A DNA stretch of 5,287 bases, taken from contig DASTHS010000142.1 in assembly GCA_035718085.1 (NCBI GenBank), positions 1 to 5,287 of the forward strand, given 5' to 3'. The notes beneath the pieces are model-generated. The model had not been told where the DNA came from, searched no databases, and saw only the letters and a list, made by a program, of their open reading frames with translations. Both the position numbers and the translations under genes were made by a program. Shown piece by piece: positions 1 through 5,287 of the stretch (its first letter is position 1; every line of letters begins with the position of its first letter). Origin of the DNA: DASTHS01 sp035718085 (GTDB taxonomy: Bacteria > Actinomycetota > Acidimicrobiia > Acidimicrobiales > Palsa-688).

Positions 1-1000
1 TGATCGCCCCGAGGTCGGCGGAGAACTGCGTCTCGAAGGCGACCGGCGCAGCCCGCTCCGTGCCGTAGGTGTCGAGCAGCCGCCCGTCGGCCACCGAGCG
101 CAGCACCAGGTCGAGCTTCCAGGCCAGGTTCATGGCGTCACGCAGGCCGGCGCCGAGGCCCCGCCCGGCGAAGGGCGGCATCTGGTGGGCGGCGTCGCCG
201 GCGAGCAGCACCCGGCCGTCGGCCCACGTCTCGACCATGCGGGCGGCGAAGCGGTAGAGGGCATGGCGCTCGACGCGGCAGTTCCCAGGCCGGTAGCCCC
301 ACGGCTCGAGCAACGCCCAGGTCGAGGCCTCCGTGGCCAGGTGGGCGGGGTCTTCGCCGGGGAGCACCATGAACTCGAATCGGCGGCGCCCGGGGCCACC
401 CGACACGGCGGTGGTCGGCCGCGCCGGGTCGCACACCTGCACGTTGCACGGCGTCCACGGCCGGGGCTCGGCGGGCACCACGTCGACGATCAGCCAGTCG
501 GCCGACGGCGCGGCGTCGGGCATCTCGGTGCCCGCCAGGTCCCGCACGGTGCTCGAGGCGCCGTCGGCGCCGACGACCCACCCGTCGAGGCCGGCGAGCG
601 ACGTGACCTCCGTGCCGCGCTCGACGGTGACGGTGGCCAGCCCGTCGAGGCGGCGGGCCAGTGCCGCCTCGAGGTCGGGGTGGTGGAACATCGACGAGTC
701 GGGCCACCCCGCCCAGCCGAGCGGCCCGTCGGGCTGCAGGCGCAGCAGGACCTCGCCCGACGCCGAGCGCCACTCGTAGACGTCCATGACCTCCGTCGCC
801 GGCGCCAGCGCCGTCATCACGCCGGCGGCGTCGAGCACCCGGGCGGCGTGGTGGTCGAGGTGCACGGCACGCGGTGCGTCGGTCGGCGCGCGGCGGCGCT
901 CGACGACCCGCACCCGGTGGCCGGCGTCGCCCAGGAGGGCGGCGACGGTCATGCCCACCGGCCCGGCGCCGACGACGGTCACGTCGGGGGCGGAGGCCAC
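1..1000 (-). CDS. FAD-dependent aromatic hydroxylase, MhpA/PheA class (C-terminus off the left edge)
   Basis: Flavoprotein monooxygenases of this class use FAD, NAD(P)H and O2 to hydroxylate phenolic rings in the cytoplasm. I translated 333 uninterrupted codons. The FAD-binding GAGPVG lies at residues 11-16, the DG motif GADGASSTVR at 144-153, and the second FAD motif, from GDAAHQMPPF through RDAMNLAWKL, at 268-296. The RRFEFMVLPGE segment near 205-215 is typical of MhpA relatives. The GTG start is firm: an in-frame TAA (1010-1012) lies four codons upstream, and AAGG sits 7 nt before the start. Two oddities are visible. The linker between about residues 130 and 142 is roughly 20 residues shorter than I expect for MhpA, and the C-terminal domain is outside the window. 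The gene is divergent from the methyltransferase/polyketide synthase pair, so I infer that it hydroxylates their product rather than acting in phenylpropionate catabolism. The class is confident; the substrate is unknown. Confidence 0.93.
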   Translation of the reverse strand, partial: MASAPDVTVVGAGPVGMTVAALLGDAGHRVRVVERRRAPTDAPRAVHLDHHAARVLDAAGVMTALAPATEVMDVYEWRSASGEVLLRLQPDGPLGWAGWPDSSMFHHPDLEAALARRLDGLATVTVERGTEVTSLAGLDGWVVGADGASSTVRDLAGTEMPDAAPSADWLIVDVVPAEPRPWTPCNVQVCDPARPTTAVSGGPGRRRFEFMVLPGEDPAHLATEASTWALLEPWGYRPGNCRVERHALYRFAARMVETWADGRVLLAGDAAHQMPPFAGRGLGAGLRDAMNLAWKLDLVLRSVADGRLLDTYGTERAAPVAFETQFSADLGAI

Positions 1001-1006
1001 CTGGCG

Positions 1007-1016
1007 ACCTTACGGT
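1007..1016. promoter_or_regulatory. Overlapping divergent -10 candidates
   Basis: The ten bases ACCTTACGGT contain a TANNNT -10 match on each strand. Rightward it is TACGGT (1011-1016), which would start transcription near 1023 and give the methyltransferase a leader of about 23 nt. Leftward it is TAAGGT (1012-1007), followed by 6 nt and then the GTG at 1000, which is the geometry of a leaderless actinobacterial transcript. No good -35 element is visible for either. The 45-bp gap must hold both promoters if the genes are separately transcribed. This is inference from pattern matching only. Confidence 0.3.
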
Positions 1017-1033
1017 GACCGGGGTGGTTGGGT

Positions 1034-1040
1034 GGGAGGG
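1034..1040 (+). promoter_or_regulatory. Ribosome binding site deciding the methyltransferase start
   Basis: GGGAGGG lies 5 nt before a TTG at 1046. The in-frame GTG at 1040 overlaps this site, and the in-frame TTG at 1028 lies upstream of it, so TTG 1046 is the best-spaced start. Confidence 0.55.
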
Positions 1041-1045
1041 TGCCG

Positions 1046-1744
1046 TTGCCCACCGCCCGCCCCCGCAACGACACCCGCCAGTACGACGACCTGGCCGACG
1101 AGTGGTGGGCGCCCCGAGGCGCCTTCGCCATGCTGCACTGGCTGGCCGCGGCGCGTGCCGCCCTCGTGCCGGCCCCTCCGGCGGCGGGAGCCGTGCTGGT
1201 CGACCTCGGCTGCGGCGGTGGCCTGCTGGCGCCGCACCTGCGCGGCTACCGCCACGTCGGGGTCGACCTGACCGCATCGGCCTTGCGCTTGGCCGCCGGC
1301 CACGGGGTCACCTCGGTGCGCGCCGACGTGACGGCCGTGCCGCTGGCGTCGGGCTGCGCGTCGGTGGTGTGCGCCGGGGAGATCCTCGAGCACGTGCGCG
1401 ACCCCGCTGCGGTGGTCGCCGAGGCCTGCCGGCTGCTGGCCCCGGGCGGCACGCTGGTGGTCGACACCATCGCCGACACCCGCCTGGCCCGCCTGGTCGC
1501 CGTGGAGGTGGCCGAGCGCGTCCCCGGCACGGCGCCGCCGGGCATCCACGATCCGAGCCTGTTCGTGGACCGCCGGGCGCTGGTGGCGACCGCCGAACGC
1601 CACGGGGTGACCCTACGGCTGCGCGGCCTGCGGCCCAACTGGCTGGAGCTGGCGGCGTGGGCGGCTGGCCGGCGGCCCACCGTGACCATGGTGCCGTCGT
1701 GGACCACGGCCGTGCTGTTCCAGGGATGGGGCGTGAAGCGGTGA
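1046..1744 (+). CDS. UbiG-like class I SAM-dependent O-methyltransferase
   Basis: Predicted to transfer a methyl group from S-adenosylmethionine to a phenolic hydroxyl. From the TTG at 1046 the protein has 232 residues, close to the usual UbiG length. It opens with the UbiG-like block QYDDLADEWW. The SAM site VDLGCGGG is at about 52-59, the acidic residue after strand 2 is D74 (GVDL), a second acidic position is D94, and the post-motif LAPGGTLVV is at about 131-139. The stretch EILEH (E112, E115, H116) matches the pattern I associate with divalent-metal binding in UbiG/Coq3. The later segment ending PGIHDPSLFV also resembles UbiG. Its TGA overlaps the GTG of the polyketide synthase (GTGA), so the two are very likely translationally coupled. 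Actinobacteria generally use menaquinone, so this is probably not a ubiquinone enzyme; I infer that it methylates the polyketide product. GTG 1040 and TTG 1028 are alternative starts. Confidence 0.9.
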   Translation: MPTARPRNDTRQYDDLADEWWAPRGAFAMLHWLAAARAALVPAPPAAGAVLVDLGCGGGLLAPHLRGYRHVGVDLTASALRLAAGHGVTSVRADVTAVPLASGCASVVCAGEILEHVRDPAAVVAEACRLLAPGGTLVVDTIADTRLARLVAVEVAERVPGTAPPGIHDPSLFVDRRALVATAERHGVTLRLRGLRPNWLELAAWAAGRRPTVTMVPSWTTAVLFQGWGVKR

Positions 1745-2814
1745 GCACGACGGCGGCCATCGTCGGCGCCGGGCAGGCGTTCCCCGCCGGGCGGACCCAG
1801 GAGGAGTACTGGGACCGCTTCTACGGGCCGCACGTCGGCGGCAACCGCTGGGCGCGGGCGGTGTTCCTCTCCGCCGGCTGCACCACCCGCCACACCGCCG
1901 TCGACCCGACCGTGGAGGACATCTCCGGCTGGTCGACGGGCGCGCGCATGGGCCGCTACCTGGCCGAGGCGCTGCCGCTGGCCGAGGCCGCCGCCCGTGG
2001 CGCCCTCGCCGCCGCCGGGCTCGGGGTGGCCGACCTGGGCCTGCTGGCCGTCGTGTCGTGCACCGGCTACACCACCCCCGGCCTCGACATCCGCCTGGCG
2101 GAGGCGCTCGGCGCCGACCCGTCGCTGCAGCGGCTGCTGATCGGGCACATGGGCTGCTACGCCGCCCTCCCCGGTCTGGCGGCGGTGGCCGACACCGTCG
2201 CGGCCAGGGGGCGGCCGGCGTTGCTGGTGTGCGCCGAGGTGGCCAGCCTGCACGTGCAGCCGCCGTCGGTCGGTGGTGGGCGCCTGACCGCCGAGCACAT
2301 GGAGCAGGTGGTGGCCCACGCCCTCTTCTCCGACGGCGCCGCCGCCGTCGTGGTGGCCCCCTCGGGTGCGCCAGGGGCGTTGGAGGTGCTCGACGTCGCC
2401 GCCCGCACCGACGTGGCCGCCGCCGACCACATGCGCTGGGACATCACCGACCTCGGCTTCCGCATGGGCCTGTCGCGGCGGGTGCCCGACGTGCTCGCCC
2501 GCCACGTGGGCGCCCTCGCCGACGGGCTGCTCGCGGCGCACGGCCTCGGGCGCGACGACGTGGCCGGCTGGGTCGTGCACCCCGGCGGTCCACGGATCCT
2601 CGACGTGGTCGCCGAGCAGCTCGGCCTGGACGCCCACGCCCTCGACTCGGCCCGGGCGGTGCTCGACGAGCACGGCAACTGCTCGTCGGGCACGGTGCTG
2701 GCCGTGCTCGACCGGTGGCGGGCCGCCGCGTCGCCCGCGCCCGGCAGCCATGCCGTGATGCTCGCGTTCGGGCCGGGCCTGACCATCTACGGGGTGCTCC
2801 TGCGAGTCGGGTGA
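1741..2814 (+). CDS. Type III polyketide synthase (chalcone/stilbene synthase superfamily)
   Basis: A homodimeric ketosynthase of this family loads an acyl-CoA starter, extends it with malonyl-CoA and cyclises the chain to a resorcinol, pyrone or related ring. The protein is 357 residues, typical for bacterial members. The Cys-His-Asn triad is complete: C139 in GHMGCYAAL, H280 in WVVHPGGP and N313 in EHGNCSSGTVL. Other family marks are CTTRH near residue 43, SCTGYTTPGLD at 106-116, LFSDGAAAV at 195-203 and the C-terminal GPGLTIYG at 344-351. The GTG start overlaps the methyltransferase TGA by 4 bases; no strong Shine-Dalgarno site is needed if translation is coupled. The GCYAA around the nucleophile differs from the GCFAGG of plant chalcone synthase, so starter, chain length and cyclisation cannot be read from the sequence. 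The methyltransferase and the divergent hydroxylase suggest a tailored phenolic lipid or quinone. Confidence 0.95.
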   Translation: MSTTAAIVGAGQAFPAGRTQEEYWDRFYGPHVGGNRWARAVFLSAGCTTRHTAVDPTVEDISGWSTGARMGRYLAEALPLAEAAARGALAAAGLGVADLGLLAVVSCTGYTTPGLDIRLAEALGADPSLQRLLIGHMGCYAALPGLAAVADTVAARGRPALLVCAEVASLHVQPPSVGGGRLTAEHMEQVVAHALFSDGAAAVVVAPSGAPGALEVLDVAARTDVAAADHMRWDITDLGFRMGLSRRVPDVLARHVGALADGLLAAHGLGRDDVAGWVVHPGGPRILDVVAEQLGLDAHALDSARAVLDEHGNCSSGTVLAVLDRWRAAASPAPGSHAVMLAFGPGLTIYGVLLRVG

Positions 2815-2834
2815 CCGCCCGCCGGGCAGGGCGG
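2815..2834 (+). terminator. Hairpin directly after the polyketide synthase stop, possible terminator
   Basis: CCGCCC (2815-2820) pairs perfectly with GGGCGG (2829-2834) across an 8-nt loop, beginning on the base after the TGA. No U-tract follows, so this would be a U-less terminator or an mRNA 3'-end stabiliser. A short competing stem, GGGC with GCCC just downstream, is also possible. Confidence 0.35.
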
Positions 2835-2881
2835 CACGCCCCCGAGGCTTGGCCGGCGACCGGCTCGGGTACGGGCATGCG

Positions 2882-3829
2882 GTGGAGACGATCAAGGCGC
2901 TGATCGAGCGCTTCGACCAATGGCAGCAGCGGCACCGTGCGCCGGCCGTGGTGTGGGCCGTGAACAAGAAGTACGGCGACGACCGGGGCGGCTACCTCGC
3001 CGCCCTGATCGCCTACTACGGGTTCATCTCGATCTTCCCCCTGATGCTGGCCGCGTTCTCGATCGCCGCCTTCGTGCTGGGTGGTCACGTCAACGCGCTC
3101 AGCTCCATCTACAAGCACCTGGCGAACTTTCCGGTGCTCGGCCCGTCGGTCGCCGCCCTGGAGAAGGGCCACCTGTCGGGCTCGATCCTGGCCGTCGTGA
3201 TCGGCCTCCTGGGTCTGGTCTGGGGCGCGACGGGGCTGGCCAAGACGATGCAGCACGTCAACGACGAAGCGTGGAACGTGCCCGGCCGTGAGCGGATCGG
3301 CTTCCCGGACACCATCATCGTGTCGCTCGAGTGGTTCGCCGTCTTCGGTCTCGGCGTAGTGCTGTCGTTCGGTCTGTCGTCGTTCGGTGCCGCCATCCAC
3401 TGGGGCGCCATCGGACCGATCGTCTCCAACGTGGTCGCGTTCGCCGTCGACCTGGGCTTCTACCTCGTGTCGTTCAAGCTCTTCACCCACAAGGAGGCCA
3501 CGTGGCGCCAGCTGCTCCCCGGCGCGGTGCTGGGCAGCCTGTCGTGGACGGTGCTGACAGGGGTGGGGATCGGGCTGCTCCAGCACGACGTGTCGCACGC
3601 CTCCGCCCTCTACGGAACGTTCGGCACGACCATCGGCCTCATCGGGTTCGTCTACCTGATCGCCCGCATCTCGATCTACGGGGTCGAGCTGAACGTGGTG
3701 CTCGACCGGCACCTGTGGCCCCGCACGGTCACCAGCCCCCCGCTGTCGACCGCCGACAGGCAGCAGTTGATCGACCTGGCCCGCCGAGAGGAGCGGTCGA
3801 AGGACGAGACCGTGCGGGTCGAGTTCTGA
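2882..3829 (+). CDS. YihY/BrkB-family inner-membrane protein
   Basis: A multi-pass membrane protein of the YihY/virulence factor BrkB family (older name ribonuclease BN family), whose molecular function is not settled. From the GTG at 2882 it has 315 residues, the usual size. I see six hydrophobic segments at about 44-66, 102-120, 144-166, 176-199, 211-233 and 247-267. Family signatures are KKYGDDRGGYLAALIAYYGF (29-48), WNVP (131-134) and GVELN (267-271), the last matching the usual GAELN. A charged tail of about 40 residues follows. The start was chosen because the family normally begins with an amphipathic DxxQxRH segment, here residues 12-18. An in-frame TTG at 2849 would add 11 residues but has GAGG only 1 nt away. 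TACGGG lies 6 nt before GTG 2882, hinting at a leaderless transcript, but the match is imperfect. There is no evident link to the polyketide genes. Confidence 0.92.
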   Translation: METIKALIERFDQWQQRHRAPAVVWAVNKKYGDDRGGYLAALIAYYGFISIFPLMLAAFSIAAFVLGGHVNALSSIYKHLANFPVLGPSVAALEKGHLSGSILAVVIGLLGLVWGATGLAKTMQHVNDEAWNVPGRERIGFPDTIIVSLEWFAVFGLGVVLSFGLSSFGAAIHWGAIGPIVSNVVAFAVDLGFYLVSFKLFTHKEATWRQLLPGAVLGSLSWTVLTGVGIGLLQHDVSHASALYGTFGTTIGLIGFVYLIARISIYGVELNVVLDRHLWPRTVTSPPLSTADRQQLIDLARREERSKDETVRVEF

Positions 3830-3843
3830 GCACCCCGGCGACC

Positions 3844-3849
3844 TAGGCT
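3844..3849 (+). promoter_or_regulatory. Candidate -10 box of the tRNA-Leu gene
   Basis: TAGGCT fits TANNNT and ends 10 nt before the mature tRNA 5' end, placing the start of transcription at about 3856. No clear -35 is seen at the right distance, where the sequence overlaps the last codons of the YihY gene. Read-through from that gene is an alternative. Confidence 0.35.
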
Positions 3850-3859
3850 CGGCCCTCCC

Positions 3860-3940
3860 GGGCGCGTGGTGGAACGGTAGACACAGCGGGCTTAAACCCT
3901 GCGGCCTCGCGGCATGAGGGTTCGACTCCCTCCGCGCCCA
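3860..3940 (+). tRNA. tRNA-Leu(UAA)
   Basis: A complete class II tRNA of 81 nt. The acceptor stem GGGCGCG (3860-3866) pairs perfectly with CGCGCCC (3933-3939), followed by discriminator A3940, as expected for leucine. The D stem is GTG/CAC (3869-3871 with 3882-3884). The anticodon stem GCGGG/CCTGC has one G-U pair, and its 7-nt loop 3891-3897 has anticodon TAA at 3893-3895. The long variable arm (3903-3915) has a GCC/GGC stem with a TCGC loop. The T stem is GAGGG/CCCTC with loop TTCGACT. CCA is not encoded and must be added after transcription. It reads UUA, a codon absent from every gene in this window, and is the counterpart of the bldA tRNA of Streptomyces. Confidence 0.97.
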
Positions 3941-3947
3941 CGCAGCC

Positions 3948-4937
3948 TCAGTGCAGTGGCCGCCGGCGGGCGAGCACCTCCGGGTTGACGACGTTGGTCG
4001 GCGCGCCGGCGGCGAAGGCGTTGACCTGGTCGAAGACGTCGCTGAAGTGCCGCTCCCACTCGTCCTCGGTGACGTAGCCGATGTGCGGGGTGGCGACGAC
4101 GTTCGGCATGGCCAGCAGCGGATCGTCGGTGTCGGTGAGCGGCTCACGCTCGAACACGTCGACGGCGGCGCCCCCCGGCCGCCCGGTGCGCAGCGCGGCG
4201 ACGAGGGCACCGGGTTCGAGGAGCTCGGCCCGGCTGGTGTTCACGAGCACGGCGTCGGGACGCATGAGGGCCAGGTCGGCCGCGGACACGGCGCCCCTGG
4301 TGGCCGGTACCAGGCGCAGGTGGAGCGTGACCACGTCGGAGCTCGCATAGAGCTCCTGCTTCGACGAGGTCACCCGGTGGCCGTCGGCAGCGGCGCGCTC
4401 CCGGGACGGCGCGCTGGCCCAGACGCCGACGTCCATGCCGAAGGCCCGGCCGTACGCCGACACTGCGGCACCGATGCGGCCGTAGCCGTGCACGCCGAGC
4501 GTGCGGCCCCGCAGCGTGCGGCCCACCCCCGCCTGCCAGCGGCCGGCGCGCAGCGACGCCACCTGGGCGGGCAGCTGCCGGAACGAGGCCAGGACGAGCG
4601 CCCACGTGAGCTCGGCGGTCGCCCAGGAAGGGGTCCCGGGGTGCATGTCCGACGAGACGACGATGCCGAGACGGGTGCAGGCCGCGACGTCGATGTGGGG
4701 ATGGACGCTGCGCTGGGAGATCAGGCGCAGGGCGGGCAGCCGCTCGAGCAGGGGCGCCCTGACGGCGGTGCGCTCACGGATCAGCACGAGGCATTCGGTG
4801 TCCGCGAGTGCCTCCGCCAGCGCGTCGACGTCGTCGAGGTGGTCGGTGCGCACGGTCACCTCGTGGGCGGCGAGCTTGGCGAAGCACCGCAGCCCCGGGA
4901 TCGTCGAGAACCAGTCGTCGAGGATCGTCACCCTCAT
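3948..4937 (-). CDS. D-isomer-specific 2-hydroxyacid dehydrogenase
   Basis: Predicted cytoplasmic NAD(P)-dependent oxidoreductase interconverting a 2-oxoacid and a D-2-hydroxyacid; a SerA-like family member of 329 residues. The N-terminal catalytic half begins MRVTILDDW and contains LISQRSVHPHIDVAACTRLG (72-91). The Rossmann motif GYGRIG is at 151-156. The catalytic set is complete: R236 in NTSRAELL, E265 in VFEREPL and H285 in TPHIGY. The R-to-E spacing of 29 equals that of E. coli SerA (R240, E269). After the second Rossmann strand the sequence is VWASAPSR (172-179), without the Asp that favours NAD, so NADP use is possible. There is no ACT domain, and 3-phosphoglycerate is not an assured substrate. 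The ATG at 4937 was chosen over GTGs at 4946 and 4943 because GGGGGAG lies 8 nt before it and overlaps or crowds the others. The 3' end converges on the tRNA gene with a 7-bp gap. Confidence 0.93.
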   Translation of the reverse strand: MRVTILDDWFSTIPGLRCFAKLAAHEVTVRTDHLDDVDALAEALADTECLVLIRERTAVRAPLLERLPALRLISQRSVHPHIDVAACTRLGIVVSSDMHPGTPSWATAELTWALVLASFRQLPAQVASLRAGRWQAGVGRTLRGRTLGVHGYGRIGAAVSAYGRAFGMDVGVWASAPSRERAAADGHRVTSSKQELYASSDVVTLHLRLVPATRGAVSAADLALMRPDAVLVNTSRAELLEPGALVAALRTGRPGGAAVDVFEREPLTDTDDPLLAMPNVVATPHIGYVTEDEWERHFSDVFDQVNAFAAGAPTNVVNPEVLARRRPLH

Positions 4938-4945
4938 CGCCACCA

Positions 4946-4952
4946 CTCCCCC
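4946..4952 (-). promoter_or_regulatory. Ribosome binding site of the dehydrogenase
   Basis: On the minus strand GGGGGAG is followed by 8 nt and then ATG 4937. It excludes the overlapping GTG at 4946 and disfavours the GTG at 4943. Confidence 0.6.
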
Positions 4953-4982
4953 GTCCGATGCCCGCGGCGGGCGCTCGTCGAG

Positions 4983-5011
4983 ATCATGCCGCAGCCGGTC
5001 GCGGATGGCAG
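4983..5011 (-). promoter_or_regulatory. Candidate promoter of the dehydrogenase
   Basis: On the minus strand CTGCCA (4/6 match to TTGACA) is separated by exactly 17 nt from CATGAT (4/6 match to TATAAT). Transcription would start near 4976, giving a leader of about 39 nt before ATG 4937. The element begins 6 nt past the stop of the upstream small ORF, so the dehydrogenase need not depend on read-through. A minor GC hairpin (GCCCG/CGGGC, 4960-4972) lies inside the predicted leader. The rest of the 80-bp gap shows nothing else. Confidence 0.35.
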
Positions 5012-5017
5012 CCCCGG

Positions 5018-5245
5018 CTACGGCCCGTCGGTGGCGGGGCGGCGCTCGAGCACCGGGCCGGTGTCGGTGTCGGTGACCGGGGTGCCTTCGACGGCCTGAG
5101 CGCCGCTGTCGACGCCGCCGTGCTGCTCGGGCACGGTGCCGCCCTGCTCGCCCGGCACCCGCTCGTCGGGGTCGGGTGCCTGGAACTCGGCCGGCTGCGG
5201 GAACTCGGCGCGCCGCTCCGGGCCCTCGTCACTCAGGCGGCTCAC
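5018..5245 (-). CDS. Small acidic, proline-rich hypothetical protein
   Basis: I do not recognise this protein. The frame from GTG 5245 encodes 75 residues, ending in TAG. It has 16 Asp/Glu against 6 Arg and no Lys, is rich in Pro and Gly, and has no hydrophobic segment, so it is probably an intrinsically disordered cytoplasmic protein. It contains a TDTDT run near residues 59-63. Only four of its codons (AGT, GCA, GCT, GAA) end in A or T, which is strong evidence for real coding; the overlapping minus-strand frame is poorer and Arg/Ser-rich. The start is uncertain. A perfect GGAGGTGA at 5249-5242 overlaps the GTG itself, the in-frame CTG at 5236 sits 8 nt after GGAGG, and the frame stays open to the window edge, so it could also be the tail of a longer gene. 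It lies upstream of, and co-directional with, the dehydrogenase. Confidence 0.55.
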   Translation of the reverse strand: MSRLSDEGPERRAEFPQPAEFQAPDPDERVPGEQGGTVPEQHGGVDSGAQAVEGTPVTDTDTGPVLERRPATDGP

Positions 5246-5266
5246 CTCCGGGCTCCCACCGGGCGA

Positions 5267-5283
5267 CCGGGCCCGGGGCCCGG
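5267..5283. repeat. 7-bp GC inverted repeat near the right edge
   Basis: CCGGGCC (5267-5273) and GGCCCGG (5277-5283) are perfect inverted copies around a CGG loop. The hairpin lies 22-38 nt upstream of the small ORF's GTG. It could end transcription from a gene to the right or sit in the small ORF's leader. No T-run is visible within the window, and in such GC-rich DNA it may be chance. Confidence 0.35.
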
Positions 5284-5287
5284 CGAG

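Noticed and set aside
874..2814. Long open frame reading through the methyltransferase region into the PKS, suggesting a fusion protein.
   Set aside because: Upstream of 1741 the translation is Arg/Gly/Pro-rich noise in the wrong frame of a clear methyltransferase. PKS homology begins right at the GTG.
1246..2967. A 573-codon minus-strand open frame opposite the methyltransferase and PKS.
   Set aside because: His/Gly/Arg-rich shadow of the PKS codons with no domain pattern.
2882..3829. Annotation of the membrane protein as ribonuclease BN.
   Set aside because: That name is a legacy label for the YihY family; the six-helix protein shows no nuclease motif.
3860..3940. tRNA-Leu as an integration site for a mobile element.
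   Set aside because: No integrase and no second copy of the tRNA 3' end is visible in the window.
2444..4210. A 588-codon minus-strand open frame across the PKS end, YihY gene and tRNA.
   Set aside because: It is antisense to recognised genes, crosses a tRNA and has low-complexity composition; it is an artefact of high GC.
4960..4972. GCCCGCGGCGGGC hairpin as a terminator or regulator of the dehydrogenase.
   Set aside because: The stem is only 5 bp with a 3-nt loop and no T-run; such short GC palindromes are expected by chance here.
4984..5232. Alternative 82-codon minus-strand frame overlapping the small acidic ORF.
   Set aside because: It has many A/T third positions and Arg/Ser/Pro-rich content; the other frame has far better codon bias.

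Overview
The window is high-GC DNA that looks like a chromosomal stretch of an actinomycete-type bacterium. G or C dominates third codon positions, GTG and TTG starts are common, the tRNA has no encoded CCA, and no gene contains a TTA codon. A lineage such as Acidimicrobiia is possible, but the sequence alone does not settle this.

Region 1 (1-2834) looks like a small aromatic polyketide locus. A FAD-dependent aromatic hydroxylase of the MhpA/PheA class runs leftward from 1000 and off the left edge; only its first 333 codons are present. It is divergent, across 45 bp, from two rightward genes joined by a 4-base stop/start overlap: a UbiG-like SAM O-methyltransferase (1046-1744) and a type III polyketide synthase (1741-2814). 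Synthase, methyltransferase and flavin hydroxylase are the three activities used in known bacterial phenolic-lipid pathways such as srsABC of Streptomyces griseus. The inferred product is therefore a methylated, hydroxylated resorcinol, pyrone or quinone. No starter-unit loading enzyme is visible. A 6-bp hairpin directly after the synthase stop codon may end the transcript.

Region 2 (2835-3940) is housekeeping-like: a six-helix YihY/BrkB-family membrane protein (2882-3829), then a complete tRNA-Leu(UAA) gene (3860-3940).

Region 3 (3941-5287) reads leftward. It holds a D-2-hydroxyacid dehydrogenase (3948-4937) whose 3' end lies only 7 bp from the tRNA end. An 80-bp gap follows with a candidate promoter and a clear Shine-Dalgarno site. 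Upstream is a short acidic, proline-rich ORF of unknown function (5018-5245) with a 7-bp hairpin in front of it near the right edge. I see no mobile element, CRISPR array or long repeat.
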